From NCBI RefSeq assembly GCF_001280085.1, contig NZ_LGED01000275.1:1-29356 (forward strand): DNA of 29,356 bases. The letters are read 5' to 3'. The stretch comes from Saccharothrix sp. NRRL B-16348 (GTDB lineage Bacteria > Actinomycetota > Actinomycetes > Mycobacteriales > Pseudonocardiaceae). Both the position numbers and the translations under genes were made by a program. Position 1 is the stretch's first letter, and each line of letters opens with the position of its first letter. Positions 7,241 to 14,905 of this stretch are shown here, piece by piece. The notes beneath the pieces are model-generated. The model was given only the letters and a program-made list of their open reading frames with translations. It was not told where the DNA came from and made no database searches.

Positions 7241-8272
7241 ATGCCCCTGTCAGCGGCGGTGCCGGCGGGCCCGGTGGACTCCATCGGGTCGACGGGCCTG
7301 TGGTCGGTCAGCCTCGCCGCCCTGGTCGCGCTGCTGGTCGCCGATTTCGTGGTCACCCATCGCCCGCACGAGGTGTCGGTGCGGGAAGCCGTCGGGTGGT
7401 CGGTGTTCTACCTGACGCTGCCGGTGGTGTTCGGGTTCTGGCTGTGGCACGCGTTCGGGACCGACCGGGCGCTGGAGTTCATGACCGGGTTCGTGGTCGA
7501 GAAGTCCCTGTCCGTGGACAACCTGTTCGTGTTCATGCTGCTGCTCGCCGCCTTCGCCGTCCCCTCCGACGTCCAGCAACGCGTCCTGCTCTACGGCATC
7601 GTCGGAGCCCTGGTGCTGCGCGGCGTGTTCATCGCGGCCGGCGCGGCGATGCTGGCCGCCGGCACGTGGGCATTTCTCGTGTTCGGGCTCGTCCTGTTCG
7701 CGTCGGCGGTGAAGATCCTCCACGAAGCACTGACCGGCATCGTCGTCGAGCGTGACGTCTGCCGGATGCGGTCGGTGCGACTGCTGCGCAGGCTGATGCC
7801 GGTCACCGACCACTACTGCGGCGCCCGCCTCACCGTCCACGAGAACGGACGACGCGCGCTCACGCCGTTGGCGGTCGCGGTGGTGGCGGTGTTCGCCACC
7901 GACGTGGTGTTCGCCGTCGACTCCGTGCCCGCGGTCTACGGCATCACCGACGACCCCTACCTGGTGTTTGCCACCAACGCGTTCGCCCTGCTCGGCCTGC
8001 GCGCCCTCTACTTCGTGCTGCACACCGCGCTGGCCAAGCTCGTCCACCTCAACCACGGCCTGGCGATCATCCTCGCCTTCATCGGCGCGAAGCTCGTCCT
8101 GCACTGGGCGCACGGCATCTGGCCGGCCGTGCCCGAGATCCCCACCCCGGTCTCACTGGTGATGATCATCGGCGTCCTCGCCACCGTCACGCTCACCAGC
8201 AGGCACTCCCGACGCCGTGCCGGGATCCTCATCCGCCGGCCGGCCGGGAAAGCCACCACACCCCTGGAATGA
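7241..8272 (+). CDS. TerC-family integral membrane metal exporter
   Basis: A 343-residue protein with about nine membrane helices. TerC signatures are clear: EKSLSVDNLFVFMLLL around residue 87 and FATDVVFAVDSVPAVYGIT around residue 225, with paired acidic residues inside helices. The final part LLGLRALYFVL and HLNHGLAIILAFIGAKL is also typical. TerC/Alx proteins were named for tellurite resistance, but characterised ones export Mn2+ and help load secreted metalloproteins. ATG 7241 has GGGGAGG upstream. A yybP-ykoY riboswitch precedes it, which argues for Mn2+ as the real ligand or substrate. The stop codon overlaps the start of a 40-codon membrane microprotein. Confidence 0.9.
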   Translation: MPLSAAVPAGPVDSIGSTGLWSVSLAALVALLVADFVVTHRPHEVSVREAVGWSVFYLTLPVVFGFWLWHAFGTDRALEFMTGFVVEKSLSVDNLFVFMLLLAAFAVPSDVQQRVLLYGIVGALVLRGVFIAAGAAMLAAGTWAFLVFGLVLFASAVKILHEALTGIVVERDVCRMRSVRLLRRLMPVTDHYCGARLTVHENGRRALTPLAVAVVAVFATDVVFAVDSVPAVYGITDDPYLVFATNAFALLGLRALYFVLHTALAKLVHLNHGLAIILAFIGAKLVLHWAHGIWPAVPEIPTPVSLVMIIGVLATVTLTSRHSRRRAGILIRRPAGKATTPLE

Positions 8273-8391
8273 CCATGCTCTTCGAGTGGCTCTTCGACGT
8301 CCTGATCACCACCGTCATCACCGTGCTCGTCCTCGCCTCACTGGTGATCACCTGCGCCGCGCTGAACCCACCACGCGGACCACATGCCTGA
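8269..8391 (+). CDS. Single-helix membrane microprotein coupled to TerC
   Basis: A 40-residue frame starting with ATG at 8269, which overlaps the TerC stop as ATGA; ATG 8275 is a second in-frame choice. It encodes MTMLFEWLFDVLI, then one strongly hydrophobic helix with VITVLVLASLVITC, and a short Pro/Arg tail ending PPRGPHA. Third codon positions are nearly all G or C, and the overlap suggests coupled translation. It is too short for most gene finders. A small one-helix protein made with an exporter under a Mn2+ riboswitch could be an accessory subunit or regulator, comparable in principle to other small proteins that bind transporters; no homology is claimed. Confidence 0.6.
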   Translation: MTMLFEWLFDVLITTVITVLVLASLVITCAALNPPRGPHA

Positions 8392-8618
8392 CAGGGTCCG
8401 CTGTCCCGACATTCCGGTGTGTACTCGACCGCCCGCGCAGCGACCTCTTTCGAGTGATACCAAGACAGTTCGAGCACGGACCGACACCTCCCACGCCCCC
8501 TCACGCTACGCGCCGCCACTATCAGGTGAGGGCCGTTCCCGCCCGTTCAACCCGGGATTACCGTGGGCCCCAGGACCGACGCAGCCGGCCCCGCACCAGC
8601 AGGACAGGAGGCCCAGCA

Positions 8619-9254
8619 ATGTCCACAGCGGAACAGAATGCCGCAGTCGCACCCCCGATCGGCGCCGACTTCACGCTGACCGTGGTCAACCAGTCCGACG
8701 CCCAGGCGAACACCATGATCTTCCCCGTCGCGAAGGCCGGCGCGCAGGGGTCCACCGTGGTGTGGCAGTCGTTCTCCCTGCCACCCGGCGACCGGCACAC
8801 CGTCAACTGGCAGTACAGCCTGAACTTCGTGCGCGGCGGGCTCGGGCAGCTCGGACCGGGGCAGAACTACGAGCCGCTCCAGGTCGTCGACGCGGTGCCG
8901 GACGAGTCCAACCAGATCACCCTCGCCCTGGTGAACGGGGAACTGACCCTCACCGACCCGCGCCCCGGACCGCCCGGGACCCTCCTGGTTGTCCAGGACC
9001 CGAGCGTGCCGGCGAACGCGGGCAACGCGGGCGTGGGCATCAGCGGCTTCGGCACGTTCGTCGCGCCCGCCCAACCGGGCAGCGAGCAGTCCTACGGCTA
9101 CACGCCCCAGCTGTGCATCGGCACGGGCACGTTCACCGCGGGCCAGATCATGAGCACCATGGGCATCAACACGCAGGCCCCGCTGAACTTCCCCGCCGGC
9201 GTGACCACGGCGACCGCGACGTTCGACGGCACCGACTGGAACGTCACCTACTAG
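8619..9254 (+). CDS. RhiA-like protein
   Basis: A 211-residue soluble protein with no signal peptide. It opens with DFTLTVVNQSDAQANTMIF and later has VVWQSFSLPPG, VGISGFGTFVAPAQPG and LNFPAGVTTATATFDGTDW. This beta-rich order resembles the RhiA protein of Rhizobium and its relatives, where a similar start (TLxxxNQS) and similar end (FPAGV...TATL..D) occur. In Rhizobium RhiA is an abundant quorum-regulated protein with no known biochemical activity. ATG 8619 has AGGAGG about 8 nt upstream; the frame is open further upstream but the sequence is not protein-like. It is probably a separate transcript, since 227 bp lie between it and the microprotein. The family assignment rests on remembered pattern, so it is moderate. 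Confidence 0.5.
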   Translation: MSTAEQNAAVAPPIGADFTLTVVNQSDAQANTMIFPVAKAGAQGSTVVWQSFSLPPGDRHTVNWQYSLNFVRGGLGQLGPGQNYEPLQVVDAVPDESNQITLALVNGELTLTDPRPGPPGTLLVVQDPSVPANAGNAGVGISGFGTFVAPAQPGSEQSYGYTPQLCIGTGTFTAGQIMSTMGINTQAPLNFPAGVTTATATFDGTDWNVTY

Positions 9255-9261
9255 ACGTCGC

Positions 9262-9353
9262 GGTGACAGTTCAGTCACCACTGAAGTAATTGCGTTGATT
9301 ACGAACCCCGGCCGCCGCCGGAGCGTCGATGGCGCGCCGGTCGGCGGTCGGGG
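9262..9353. terminator. Convergent intergenic hairpins
   Basis: GGTGAC-AGTTCA-GTCACC (9262-9279) overlaps TTCAGT-CACC-ACTGAA (9270-9285), two competing 6-bp stems just after the RhiA-like stop. Further on, a longer imperfect GC-rich stem joins CCCCGGCCGCCGCCGG (9306-9321) with CCGGTCGGCGGTCGGGG (9337-9353). The second ends 17 bp before the stop of the convergent gene and is the better terminator candidate for both sides. Confidence 0.5.
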
Positions 9354-9370
9354 ATCGATTCGGCGAGGGG

Positions 9371-9808
9371 TCAGTCCCGCCAGTGGTGCTGCGGCCTGCT
9401 GCACACCTGGTACTCGGTGCCGTGCCAGCAGACCGTGACCTTGGTCCGGTCGAACCCGCCCACCAGGTCGGGATTGCCCAGGGTGATCGGGAAGCCGCGG
9501 GTGCCGCTGGACACCGACCGGGTGTCGCTGTCGATCTTGGTCGAGCCGGCGTACGCCTCGAAGTAGGCCGTCACGAACCCGCTCGCGTACTCGTTGGCCA
9601 CGGTGCCGCTGATGCTCGCGGTCCGGTTTCCCCAGACGATCCAGCCGTGGGTGTAGCCGTAACAGCCGGCGTCGTCGGGCACGCACAGGCTGAAGAAGTC
9701 GTCCGCCCAGGCGGACTCGGCCTTGGCCGACGCCGCGGGGACGCCGACCACCGCCCCCAGGGTCAGTGCCAGTGCGACGGCCGCGGCCGCGCGTCGAATG
9801 CTGATCAT
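9371..9808 (-). CDS. Small secreted protein, unknown function
   Basis: A 145-residue exported protein. The start ATG 9808 follows GAGGAGAA and opens a clean signal peptide (about residues 1-29, ending ASA). The mature chain has four cysteines (SLCVPDDAGCYGYTHG near residue 45, then VCWHG and QVCSRP near the end), which may form two disulfides. The middle part (RTASISGTVANEY, AYFEAYAGSTKID, TRGFPITLG, TKVTVCWH) looks like a beta sandwich of alternating strands. No known catalytic motif is visible, and I do not recognise the family. It lies 73 bp downstream of the nucleoside hydrolase on the same strand, and the gap contains direct repeats that may be a promoter element. Confidence 0.7.
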   Translation of the reverse strand: MISIRRAAAAVALALTLGAVVGVPAASAKAESAWADDFFSLCVPDDAGCYGYTHGWIVWGNRTASISGTVANEYASGFVTAYFEAYAGSTKIDSDTRSVSSGTRGFPITLGNPDLVGGFDRTKVTVCWHGTEYQVCSRPQHHWRD

Positions 9809-9869
9809 GCGGTTCTCCTCGTTCGCGGGACCTCCAGTGCCGGTCCCGCCCCGAAGCATCACGAGGGGT

Positions 9870-9887
9870 TCTAACAAGTCGCTAACA
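9870..9887 (-). promoter_or_regulatory. Two 11-bp-spaced direct repeats upstream of the secreted protein
   Basis: On the minus strand TGTTAGC and TGTTAGA are separated by GACT, so the period is 11 bp. This 7+4 spacing is the typical layout of SARP-type activator sites, which lie about 8 bp before the -10; a TGATGCT sequence follows at roughly that distance. The repeat overlaps the stop of the nucleoside hydrolase gene. A chance match is possible. Confidence 0.3.
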
Positions 9888-10880
9888 GGCGGGCGGGCCC
9901 GCGACGGCACCGAGCGCCTCGCCGATGCGGTCCAGGACCGCGTCCGCGTCGACCGTCATCGCGATGCGCACCGGCGGCCTGCCCTGAGGACCGGGATCGA
10001 CCGGTGTCACGTAGCCGCGGAGGTCCACCAGGGTGGCGCCGTAGGTGTACCTGCCCTCCAGCTCCACCACGACGGGGTGCTCCTCGTACCCCGCGAGGTC
10101 CGGTTCGAGCATCAGGACAGCGGCCACCGGGTCGTGCAGGACGCACCCACGACCGCCCCGGCGGTGCCCCTCGATGTCGCTGTAGACCCCGACGTAGTGC
10201 TCGATCACCGCGAGCGCGTAGTCGGCGAGGGGCACCTTGGCCTCGGCGACCCGCGCCAACCACCGCTCACCCGCCCACGTCGACTGGGTCGCGTCCAACG
10301 GCACGACGGTGAGCGGGAACCCGGCGGCGAGGACTTGGTCGGCGGCGATCGCGTCGTGCAGCGTGTTCGCGTCGGCGTGCGCGGTCAGGTTGCCCGGCAC
10401 CCTGATCCGAGCGCCCATCCACACGACCTCGCGCAGCAACGAGGGAAGCTCCGGCTCGATCCCCAACGCCAGCGCCACGTTGGTCAACGGCCCCAACGCC
10501 AGCAACGACACCTCACCGGGGTGCTCCCGGGCGATCGCGACCAACTGCTCCGCCGCGCTGCCCACGACCGGCCGCCGCTCGGTCGCGGGACCGGCGGCGC
10601 CGCCCAACCCGTCGTGGCCGTGCACGAACTCGGCCGTGCCCAAGCGGTCACCGCGCAGCGGGCCGTCCGCGCCCACCGCGACCGGCACGTCCCCCAGGCC
10701 GCACGCCTGCAGCACCCGCAGCGCGTTGTCCGCCGCCTGAGGCGCCGACACGTTGCCGTAGACCGACCCGACGCCCAAGACCTCGACCCGACCACGGGCC
10801 GCGTACCCGCTCAGCACCAGCAGCGCCACCGCGTCGTCGGCGCCGGGATCGGTGTCGACCACCAGCTTCCTGGGCTCCAC
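9882..10880 (-). CDS. Inosine/uridine-type nucleoside hydrolase
   Basis: A 332-residue enzyme of the IunH family, which splits the N-glycosidic bond of ribonucleosides to base and ribose. The N-terminus VVDTDPGADDAVALL is the calcium-binding signature. Further family marks are LGPLTNVALAL around residue 140, MGARIRVPGNLTAHADANTLHDA around residue 160, and VLHDPVAAVLML near residue 245 with the catalytic His. The start is uncertain: GTG 10880 has GGGGGAG about 5 nt before it and puts the signature at the usual distance, but GTG 10886 or the more distant GTG 10898 could also serve. No signal peptide, so cytoplasmic nucleoside salvage is likely. Substrate preference cannot be read from the sequence. 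Confidence 0.88.
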   Translation of the reverse strand: MEPRKLVVDTDPGADDAVALLVLSGYAARGRVEVLGVGSVYGNVSAPQAADNALRVLQACGLGDVPVAVGADGPLRGDRLGTAEFVHGHDGLGGAAGPATERRPVVGSAAEQLVAIAREHPGEVSLLALGPLTNVALALGIEPELPSLLREVVWMGARIRVPGNLTAHADANTLHDAIAADQVLAAGFPLTVVPLDATQSTWAGERWLARVAEAKVPLADYALAVIEHYVGVYSDIEGHRRGGRGCVLHDPVAAVLMLEPDLAGYEEHPVVVELEGRYTYGATLVDLRGYVTPVDPGPQGRPPVRIAMTVDADAVLDRIGEALGAVAGPPAC

Positions 10881-10974
10881 GTCCACTCCCCCGCACACCC
10901 GACAACGTCACCACCAGGCTGTCACACGACGACACACCGTGATCATCCGCGCGATCGACCATCCACCCGTCGTG

Positions 10975-12309
10975 TCACCTGGTCAGGGGTGCGGGGTGGT
11001 GGCGGACGAAGCCCGGCTCCGCGGTGCCCGACTCGTTCACCGTCCAGTCGAACAGGAACCTCAGCTCCGGACCGTGACGGCCGGCGGCGGCGTTCAACCG
11101 GTTCGGCGCGGTGGTCGGCCACCGTCCGGTCTCGACCCGGTCCACCAGCACTCCCAACGCGACCAGCTCCTCGGCCGCCGTGTGCGTGCAGTGCCCGCCG
11201 CGGTCCACGTACAGCTGCCGCAGCCGCGAAGGGTCGACCTGCTCGGCGTAAGCGCGCTCGTGCCCGGTCGCCACGACGTCGCCGACCGGGTGCAGCGTGA
11301 CGACGGGGGCCGTCCCGCGGCCGGTCGGCGAGCCGTAGCGGGTCAGCCACCGCACGGCGGGAGCGTCCGGGGTGATGCGCGGCGCGGCGGCCAGCCGGTC
11401 CAGGTCCGCCGACAGGTCCAGCCCCGCGTCCCGGTACGCCTGCCGCGCCAGGTCCCGTTCGGCGGAACGTCGGAGCAGGTCGCGGTAGTCGACGCCGACG
11501 TTGCCGCTGGGGTTGCCGCCCGCCCGCGCCTCGATGTCGGCCCGCTTCGTGCCCCACGCCAGCGCCAGCACGATGGTCTCGTCGTACTTCGCCTGCTGGC
11601 CGACCTGCTCGGCGACGTCGGTCGACCGCGGCTGCAACGAACGCGACCAGCCCGGCACGCTCGCGAACGCGTTGGCCAACGCCAGGCGAGCCCGCCCCTC
11701 CGGGGTGCTCTTCGCCGCGCGCAGCACCTCCGCCGCCTTGGCCTCGTTGGCGATCGGATCGGTCAGCCGCACCACCTCCAACTCCGGTGCGAGCAGCGTC
11801 CGCACGGTGAAGGCCAGGTCCAGCAGTTGGTCGAACAGCGCGCCACCACCGCCGACCGGGCCGCACATCGCGAGCACGCCGTCGATCCGGTGCGGGTCGT
11901 GCTCGGCCAGCAGCACGGACGTCAGCCCACCGCCGGACTCACCCCACGTCAGCACCCGGCGCGGCGTGCCCACGTTGGCGTGGAACCAGTCCAGCAGCGC
12001 CGTCTGGTCGCGTAACGCGTCGGGGACGGAGTAGCCGTGCGGGTTGGCGTACTGCGACGCGGCCAAGGCGTAGCCCTCGGCGAGCAGGGGCGCTTTCGCC
12101 TGGGGCTGGTTGGTCAAGTCCACCTCCGCGGGTGTGTACCCGAACGAGTAGAAGCCGTGGTTGTAGAGCAGCACCGTGCCGTTCCAGTCGGGCGGCACCT
12201 CGACGCGGTAGGGAGCGCCGTTGATGACGCCGGTGTGGACGCGCACGTCCTCGGTAGGCGCGGCACCGGCGAAGGCCAGTGCGGCGACAAGTGTTCCGGT
12301 GAGCAACAT
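10975..12309 (-). CDS. Exported alpha/beta-hydrolase
   Basis: A 444-residue hydrolase. ATG 12309 opens a signal peptide (LLTGTLVAALAFAGAA). The catalytic order is complete: TWGESGGGLTS (nucleophile Ser in G-x-S-x-G), an Asp in HPVGDVVATGHE, and His in RGGHCTHTAAEE near residue 395. NGTVLLYNHGFYSFGY near residue 37 is the oxyanion-hole region with its HG. The lid region between them is large and Arg/Ala-rich. The fold is that of a secreted esterase or peptidase; I cannot tell which. The gene is divergent from the small phosphotransferase, 127 bp apart. The ribosome site is weak (GGAG 11-12 nt before the ATG). The frame is open upstream over the divergent promoter, but that is not coding. Confidence 0.75.
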   Translation of the reverse strand: MLLTGTLVAALAFAGAAPTEDVRVHTGVINGAPYRVEVPPDWNGTVLLYNHGFYSFGYTPAEVDLTNQPQAKAPLLAEGYALAASQYANPHGYSVPDALRDQTALLDWFHANVGTPRRVLTWGESGGGLTSVLLAEHDPHRIDGVLAMCGPVGGGGALFDQLLDLAFTVRTLLAPELEVVRLTDPIANEAKAAEVLRAAKSTPEGRARLALANAFASVPGWSRSLQPRSTDVAEQVGQQAKYDETIVLALAWGTKRADIEARAGGNPSGNVGVDYRDLLRRSAERDLARQAYRDAGLDLSADLDRLAAAPRITPDAPAVRWLTRYGSPTGRGTAPVVTLHPVGDVVATGHERAYAEQVDPSRLRQLYVDRGGHCTHTAAEELVALGVLVDRVETGRWPTTAPNRLNAAAGRHGPELRFLFDWTVNESGTAEPGFVRHHPAPLTR

Positions 12310-12436
12310 GGCGCTGATGCTCTCCGTCGGACGACCAGCGCGGCATCCACCCGAGAGCGCGCCCCGCACGTACGCCTGGCGACGTAGCCTCTTCCAGATC
12401 GGACGCCACCGACGCGCGGAAGGAGGCCAGCGAGAC

Positions 12437-13171
12437 GTGACCGACTCACCTGACGCCGAAGTCCTTCTGACGGGAGGACGAATCACGCCGGGCGTCGTTC
12501 GCGTCGGGGACACGGTCCGACGGCCCACCACGGCCTCATCAGCCTTCGTCGCCGAACTTCTCGCACACCTCGAGCAACTCCGGTTCACCGGCGCACCGCG
12601 CTACCTCGGGCTCGACGAGGCCGGCCGCGACACCTTCAGCTACCTGCCCGGCTGGGTACCGGCCAAGTTCCGGCGCTGGACCGACACCCAGGTCGCCGCA
12701 GGGGGAGCACTCCTCCGCTCGCTGCACGACGCGACCCGCGACAGCGACCTCACCGGCGGACGTCCCGTCGTCTGCCACCACGACCCCGGCCCGAACAACA
12801 CCGTCTTCCGGCACGGCCGACCGGTCGCCTTCATCGACTTCGACACCGCCGCGCCCGGTGACCCTCTCGAAGACCTCGGGTACGTGGCCTGGACGTGGTG
12901 CGTCTCCTCGAAGACGACCGCACCTCCCGCCGCCGCCCAAGCCGCCCAGGTGAGAATCCTCGCGGACGCCTACGGCCTCACCGCCGCCGACCGGACCGAC
13001 GTCGTCACCGCGATGCTCGACCGCCAGTCCCGCAACGCGCGCTGGTGGGCAGACCGCCTGACCGACCACAGTGCCGACGCCGAGCAGATCACCTCCCGCA
13101 TCGCGTGGTCCGAGCGTGAACACGCCTACACCCGCGCCAACCACGCCACCTTCGCTGCGGCTTTGCGATGA
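12437..13171 (+). CDS. Small aminoglycoside-phosphotransferase-like protein
   Basis: A 244-residue protein of the choline/aminoglycoside kinase fold. The catalytic loop is VVCHHDPGPNNTVF, with the H-x-D motif at His114-Asp116 and Asn121, followed by VAFIDFDTAAPGDPLEDLGYVAW, which carries the Mg-binding Asp. It is shorter than usual because the N-terminal lobe is cut down: the Gly-rich loop and Lys are not obvious, only GRITPGVVRVGDTVRRP. This reduced form is seen in proteins called trifolitoxin-immunity-like or phosphotransferase family, and its substrate is unknown. GTG 12437 follows AGGAGG at 10 nt. It is divergent from the alpha/beta-hydrolase. Nothing in the sequence shows that it gives drug resistance. 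Confidence 0.75.
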   Translation: MTDSPDAEVLLTGGRITPGVVRVGDTVRRPTTASSAFVAELLAHLEQLRFTGAPRYLGLDEAGRDTFSYLPGWVPAKFRRWTDTQVAAGGALLRSLHDATRDSDLTGGRPVVCHHDPGPNNTVFRHGRPVAFIDFDTAAPGDPLEDLGYVAWTWCVSSKTTAPPAAAQAAQVRILADAYGLTAADRTDVVTAMLDRQSRNARWWADRLTDHSADAEQITSRIAWSEREHAYTRANHATFAAALR

Positions 13172-13214
13172 CGTTCAGCTGCACGTCGGCGCGCACGAAC
13201 CCGCCGTTGCGGCT

Positions 13215-13523
13215 CTACGTTTGGTCGTGCCGCGCGAGCAGGGCTCGCAGCACCGCCATCTCCGCGGCGAGCGCCTCGCGGCCCGCCGCGGTGACGCTCA
13301 GCCACGTCTTCGCGCGCTTCCCGTCGTAGCCCTTCTCGACCTCCAGCAGCCCGGCCTCTTCGAGCACCGTGACGTGCCGGGACAGGTTGCCCGCGGTGAG
13401 TTCCAGAATGGATTTGAGGTACCCGAACTCGACCCTCTTGACCTCGGCCGCGATCGTCAGGATCCCCAGCCGATGCCGCTGGTGGACGGTGTCGTCCAGG
13501 CCCGACGTGGGGTGCTCGGTCAT
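13215..13523 (-). CDS. Winged-helix transcriptional regulator
   Basis: A 102-residue regulator of the small winged-helix type (MarR/ArsR-like, HTH family with a short C-terminal helix). The core is RLGILTIAAEVKRVEFGYLKS, the recognition part TAGNLSRHVTVLEEAG, and the wing VEKGYDGKRAKTWLSVT, followed by AAGREALAAEM. It starts with ATG 13523, which overlaps the stop of the upstream membrane protein gene as ATGA. Regulator and membrane protein are therefore coupled. In known pairs of this type the regulator controls its own operon. A perfect palindrome in the operon's promoter (14391-14405) is a candidate site for this protein. Confidence 0.85.
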   Translation of the reverse strand: MTEHPTSGLDDTVHQRHRLGILTIAAEVKRVEFGYLKSILELTAGNLSRHVTVLEEAGLLEVEKGYDGKRAKTWLSVTAAGREALAAEMAVLRALLARHDQT

Positions 13524-14356
13524 GCCGGGACCGCGCCCCGCACCCGACGGGCGATGAGCCCACCGATCCCGCCGAGCACGAGGATCAGCGACGACGACAG
13601 CAGGTCAGCGAAGTCGATCAGCGCCCAGGGCCACAGGACCGAGCCGTAGACCCACGTCGACCACCCGTTCACGAACAGCGCCCAGGCGGCGAACAGCACG
13701 GCGAACGACGTGCACAGCGCACTGCGCTCCACCCACGCCAGACCGAGAACTCCCACCGCCACCACCAGCAACGGCCCGAACGGGAAGATCATCACCAGGT
13801 GGGCGACCAGGATCAGCGACAGGATCACGACCGCGGTCCGGAGCTTCCGCTTCGCGAGCAACGTCGCCACCAGGACCCCGACGACCAGCACCGACAGCGC
13901 GACCGGCCACCCCAGCGTGGAGAAGACCAGCCGGGTCGCCAACGGCACGCCCAACAGCGGAAAGGCCAGCACGAACACGGTCACCTGGACGTAGAGCCGC
14001 GTCGAGGTCTCCACGCCGACCTTCGCCGCGCGCCACCGGTACCACCACACCGTCGCCAGGAACCCGACCGTCAGCGCGGCCATCCAGTAGAAGTCCTTCC
14101 ACAGCGACGGGTGGTCGCCGGAGGGGAACGCCTTCGACGCCTGCCCCGTCGGGTGCAACCAGTGCCAGAGCGCGGGCAGCTCGTTCGCCGACCAGGAGCA
14201 GCCCAGCTCGCACCGCGCCGGCAGGTACCACGGGATCGCCGCCGCGACGATCACCCCGAACAGCAGGAACGGGAACCAGTAACCGTGCCGGTCGCGACGG
14301 GCACGCCGCCGCAACGCCGACAGTTCGTCGAGCAGGTGCCTCGGATCAGTCGCCAC
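13520..14356 (-). CDS. Polytopic membrane protein coupled to a winged-helix regulator
   Basis: A 278-residue protein with about eight membrane helices and a charged N-terminal stretch (LSALRRRARRDRHGYW). A loop with two cysteines (ARCELGCSW, near residue 60) and a Trp/Pro/His-rich extracellular part (LWHWLHP) separates the first two helices. No transporter or enzyme motif is visible, and I do not recognise the family. GTG 14356 is the first start that fits, with a GGGGG tract 7-8 nt before it; the frame is open upstream but covers the promoter and a divergent gene. It forms a two-gene operon with the winged-helix regulator. Such pairs often encode a membrane effector of stress or antibiotic response. 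Confidence 0.72.
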   Translation of the reverse strand: MATDPRHLLDELSALRRRARRDRHGYWFPFLLFGVIVAAAIPWYLPARCELGCSWSANELPALWHWLHPTGQASKAFPSGDHPSLWKDFYWMAALTVGFLATVWWYRWRAAKVGVETSTRLYVQVTVFVLAFPLLGVPLATRLVFSTLGWPVALSVLVVGVLVATLLAKRKLRTAVVILSLILVAHLVMIFPFGPLLVVAVGVLGLAWVERSALCTSFAVLFAAWALFVNGWSTWVYGSVLWPWALIDFADLLSSSLILVLGGIGGLIARRVRGAVPA

Positions 14357-14389
14357 CGCACAACCCCCAACCGCTCGCTGATGCAATCG

Positions 14390-14418
14390 AGTTTGCACTG
14401 CAAACCTGACAGCGTCAA
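14390..14418 (-). promoter_or_regulatory. Promoter with embedded perfect palindrome for the membrane protein/regulator operon
   Basis: On the minus strand TTGACG (14413-14418) and CAAACT (14390-14395) lie 17 bp apart. Inside and overlapping the -10 is the perfect 15-bp palindrome GTTTGCA-C-TGCAAAC (14391-14405). An operator over the -10 fits repression by the winged-helix protein of the same operon. Confidence 0.6.
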
Positions 14419-14537
14419 CCGCGCCCGCGAACCCGTGCCCGAACGCCGTGCTCTCTGTGCCCCAGAGCCGATCAGACCAACCGAATCGGGATGTCCCCGG
14501 TTTGACAGGCGGAAACGGCCTGACGACGCTGGTGGGC

Positions 14538-14891
14538 ATGGCGGACGCGACCGACCACAGCTTGCACCTCGACCCGGAGATGCCCGACGTCGCCGAGCTG
14601 TCGGACCGCGGGCGGCGGAGTTCCTGGGAACTGCCGGGCGCGGTCCAGGTGGTCGACGACGTCGAGAAGTGGAAGGCCATCGCGGAGAAGGTCGCGATCG
14701 GGAACGGGTTTCACGTGATCGAGTGGGCGCCCGAGCCGGCGGGCGGGTTTCGCGCGCTGATGCGCCCGCGCCCGGACCCCGCCGAGGTGTTGGACGCCGT
14801 CAAGGCGGCCCTGGCGCGGTTCGACCTCACCATCGGGGAGGCGTGGGAGACGCCGGAGGGCACCATGCGGGTGGAGTTCGTGCCCGACTGA
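14538..14891 (+). CDS. Conserved-looking small acidic protein, unknown function
   Basis: A 117-residue cytosolic protein. The start is ATG 14538; upstream codons in the same frame are not protein-like and overlap the divergent promoter. The N-terminal third is acidic (DPEMPDVAELSDRG), then a mixed alpha/beta part: VDDVEKWKAIAEKVA, GFHVIEWAPE, GFRALMRPRPDPAEVLDAVKAALARFDL, ending TMRVEFVPD. No membrane helix, motif or known domain is seen. It is likely a two-layer fold, by strand/helix alternation. No clear ribosome site precedes it; TTGACA at 14502-14507 lies where the -35 of a leaderless transcript would be. Its last codons form a palindrome with those of the convergent epimerase gene. Confidence 0.6.
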   Translation: MADATDHSLHLDPEMPDVAELSDRGRRSSWELPGAVQVVDDVEKWKAIAEKVAIGNGFHVIEWAPEPAGGFRALMRPRPDPAEVLDAVKAALARFDLTIGEAWETPEGTMRVEFVPD

Positions 14892-14905
14892 CCCTGCCGT
14901 CAGTC
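14886..14905. terminator. Hairpin built from the two convergent stop codons
   Basis: GACTGAC (14886-14892) pairs perfectly with GTCAGTC (14899-14905) around a 6-nt loop. Both genes end in Asp-stop (GAC TGA), so the last codons of each make one arm. It may act as a small bidirectional terminator. Confidence 0.45.

Noticed and set aside
12437..13171. Calling the small phosphotransferase an antibiotic-resistance enzyme
   Set aside because: The kinase motifs are present, but the N-terminal lobe is reduced and nothing shows an aminoglycoside substrate.
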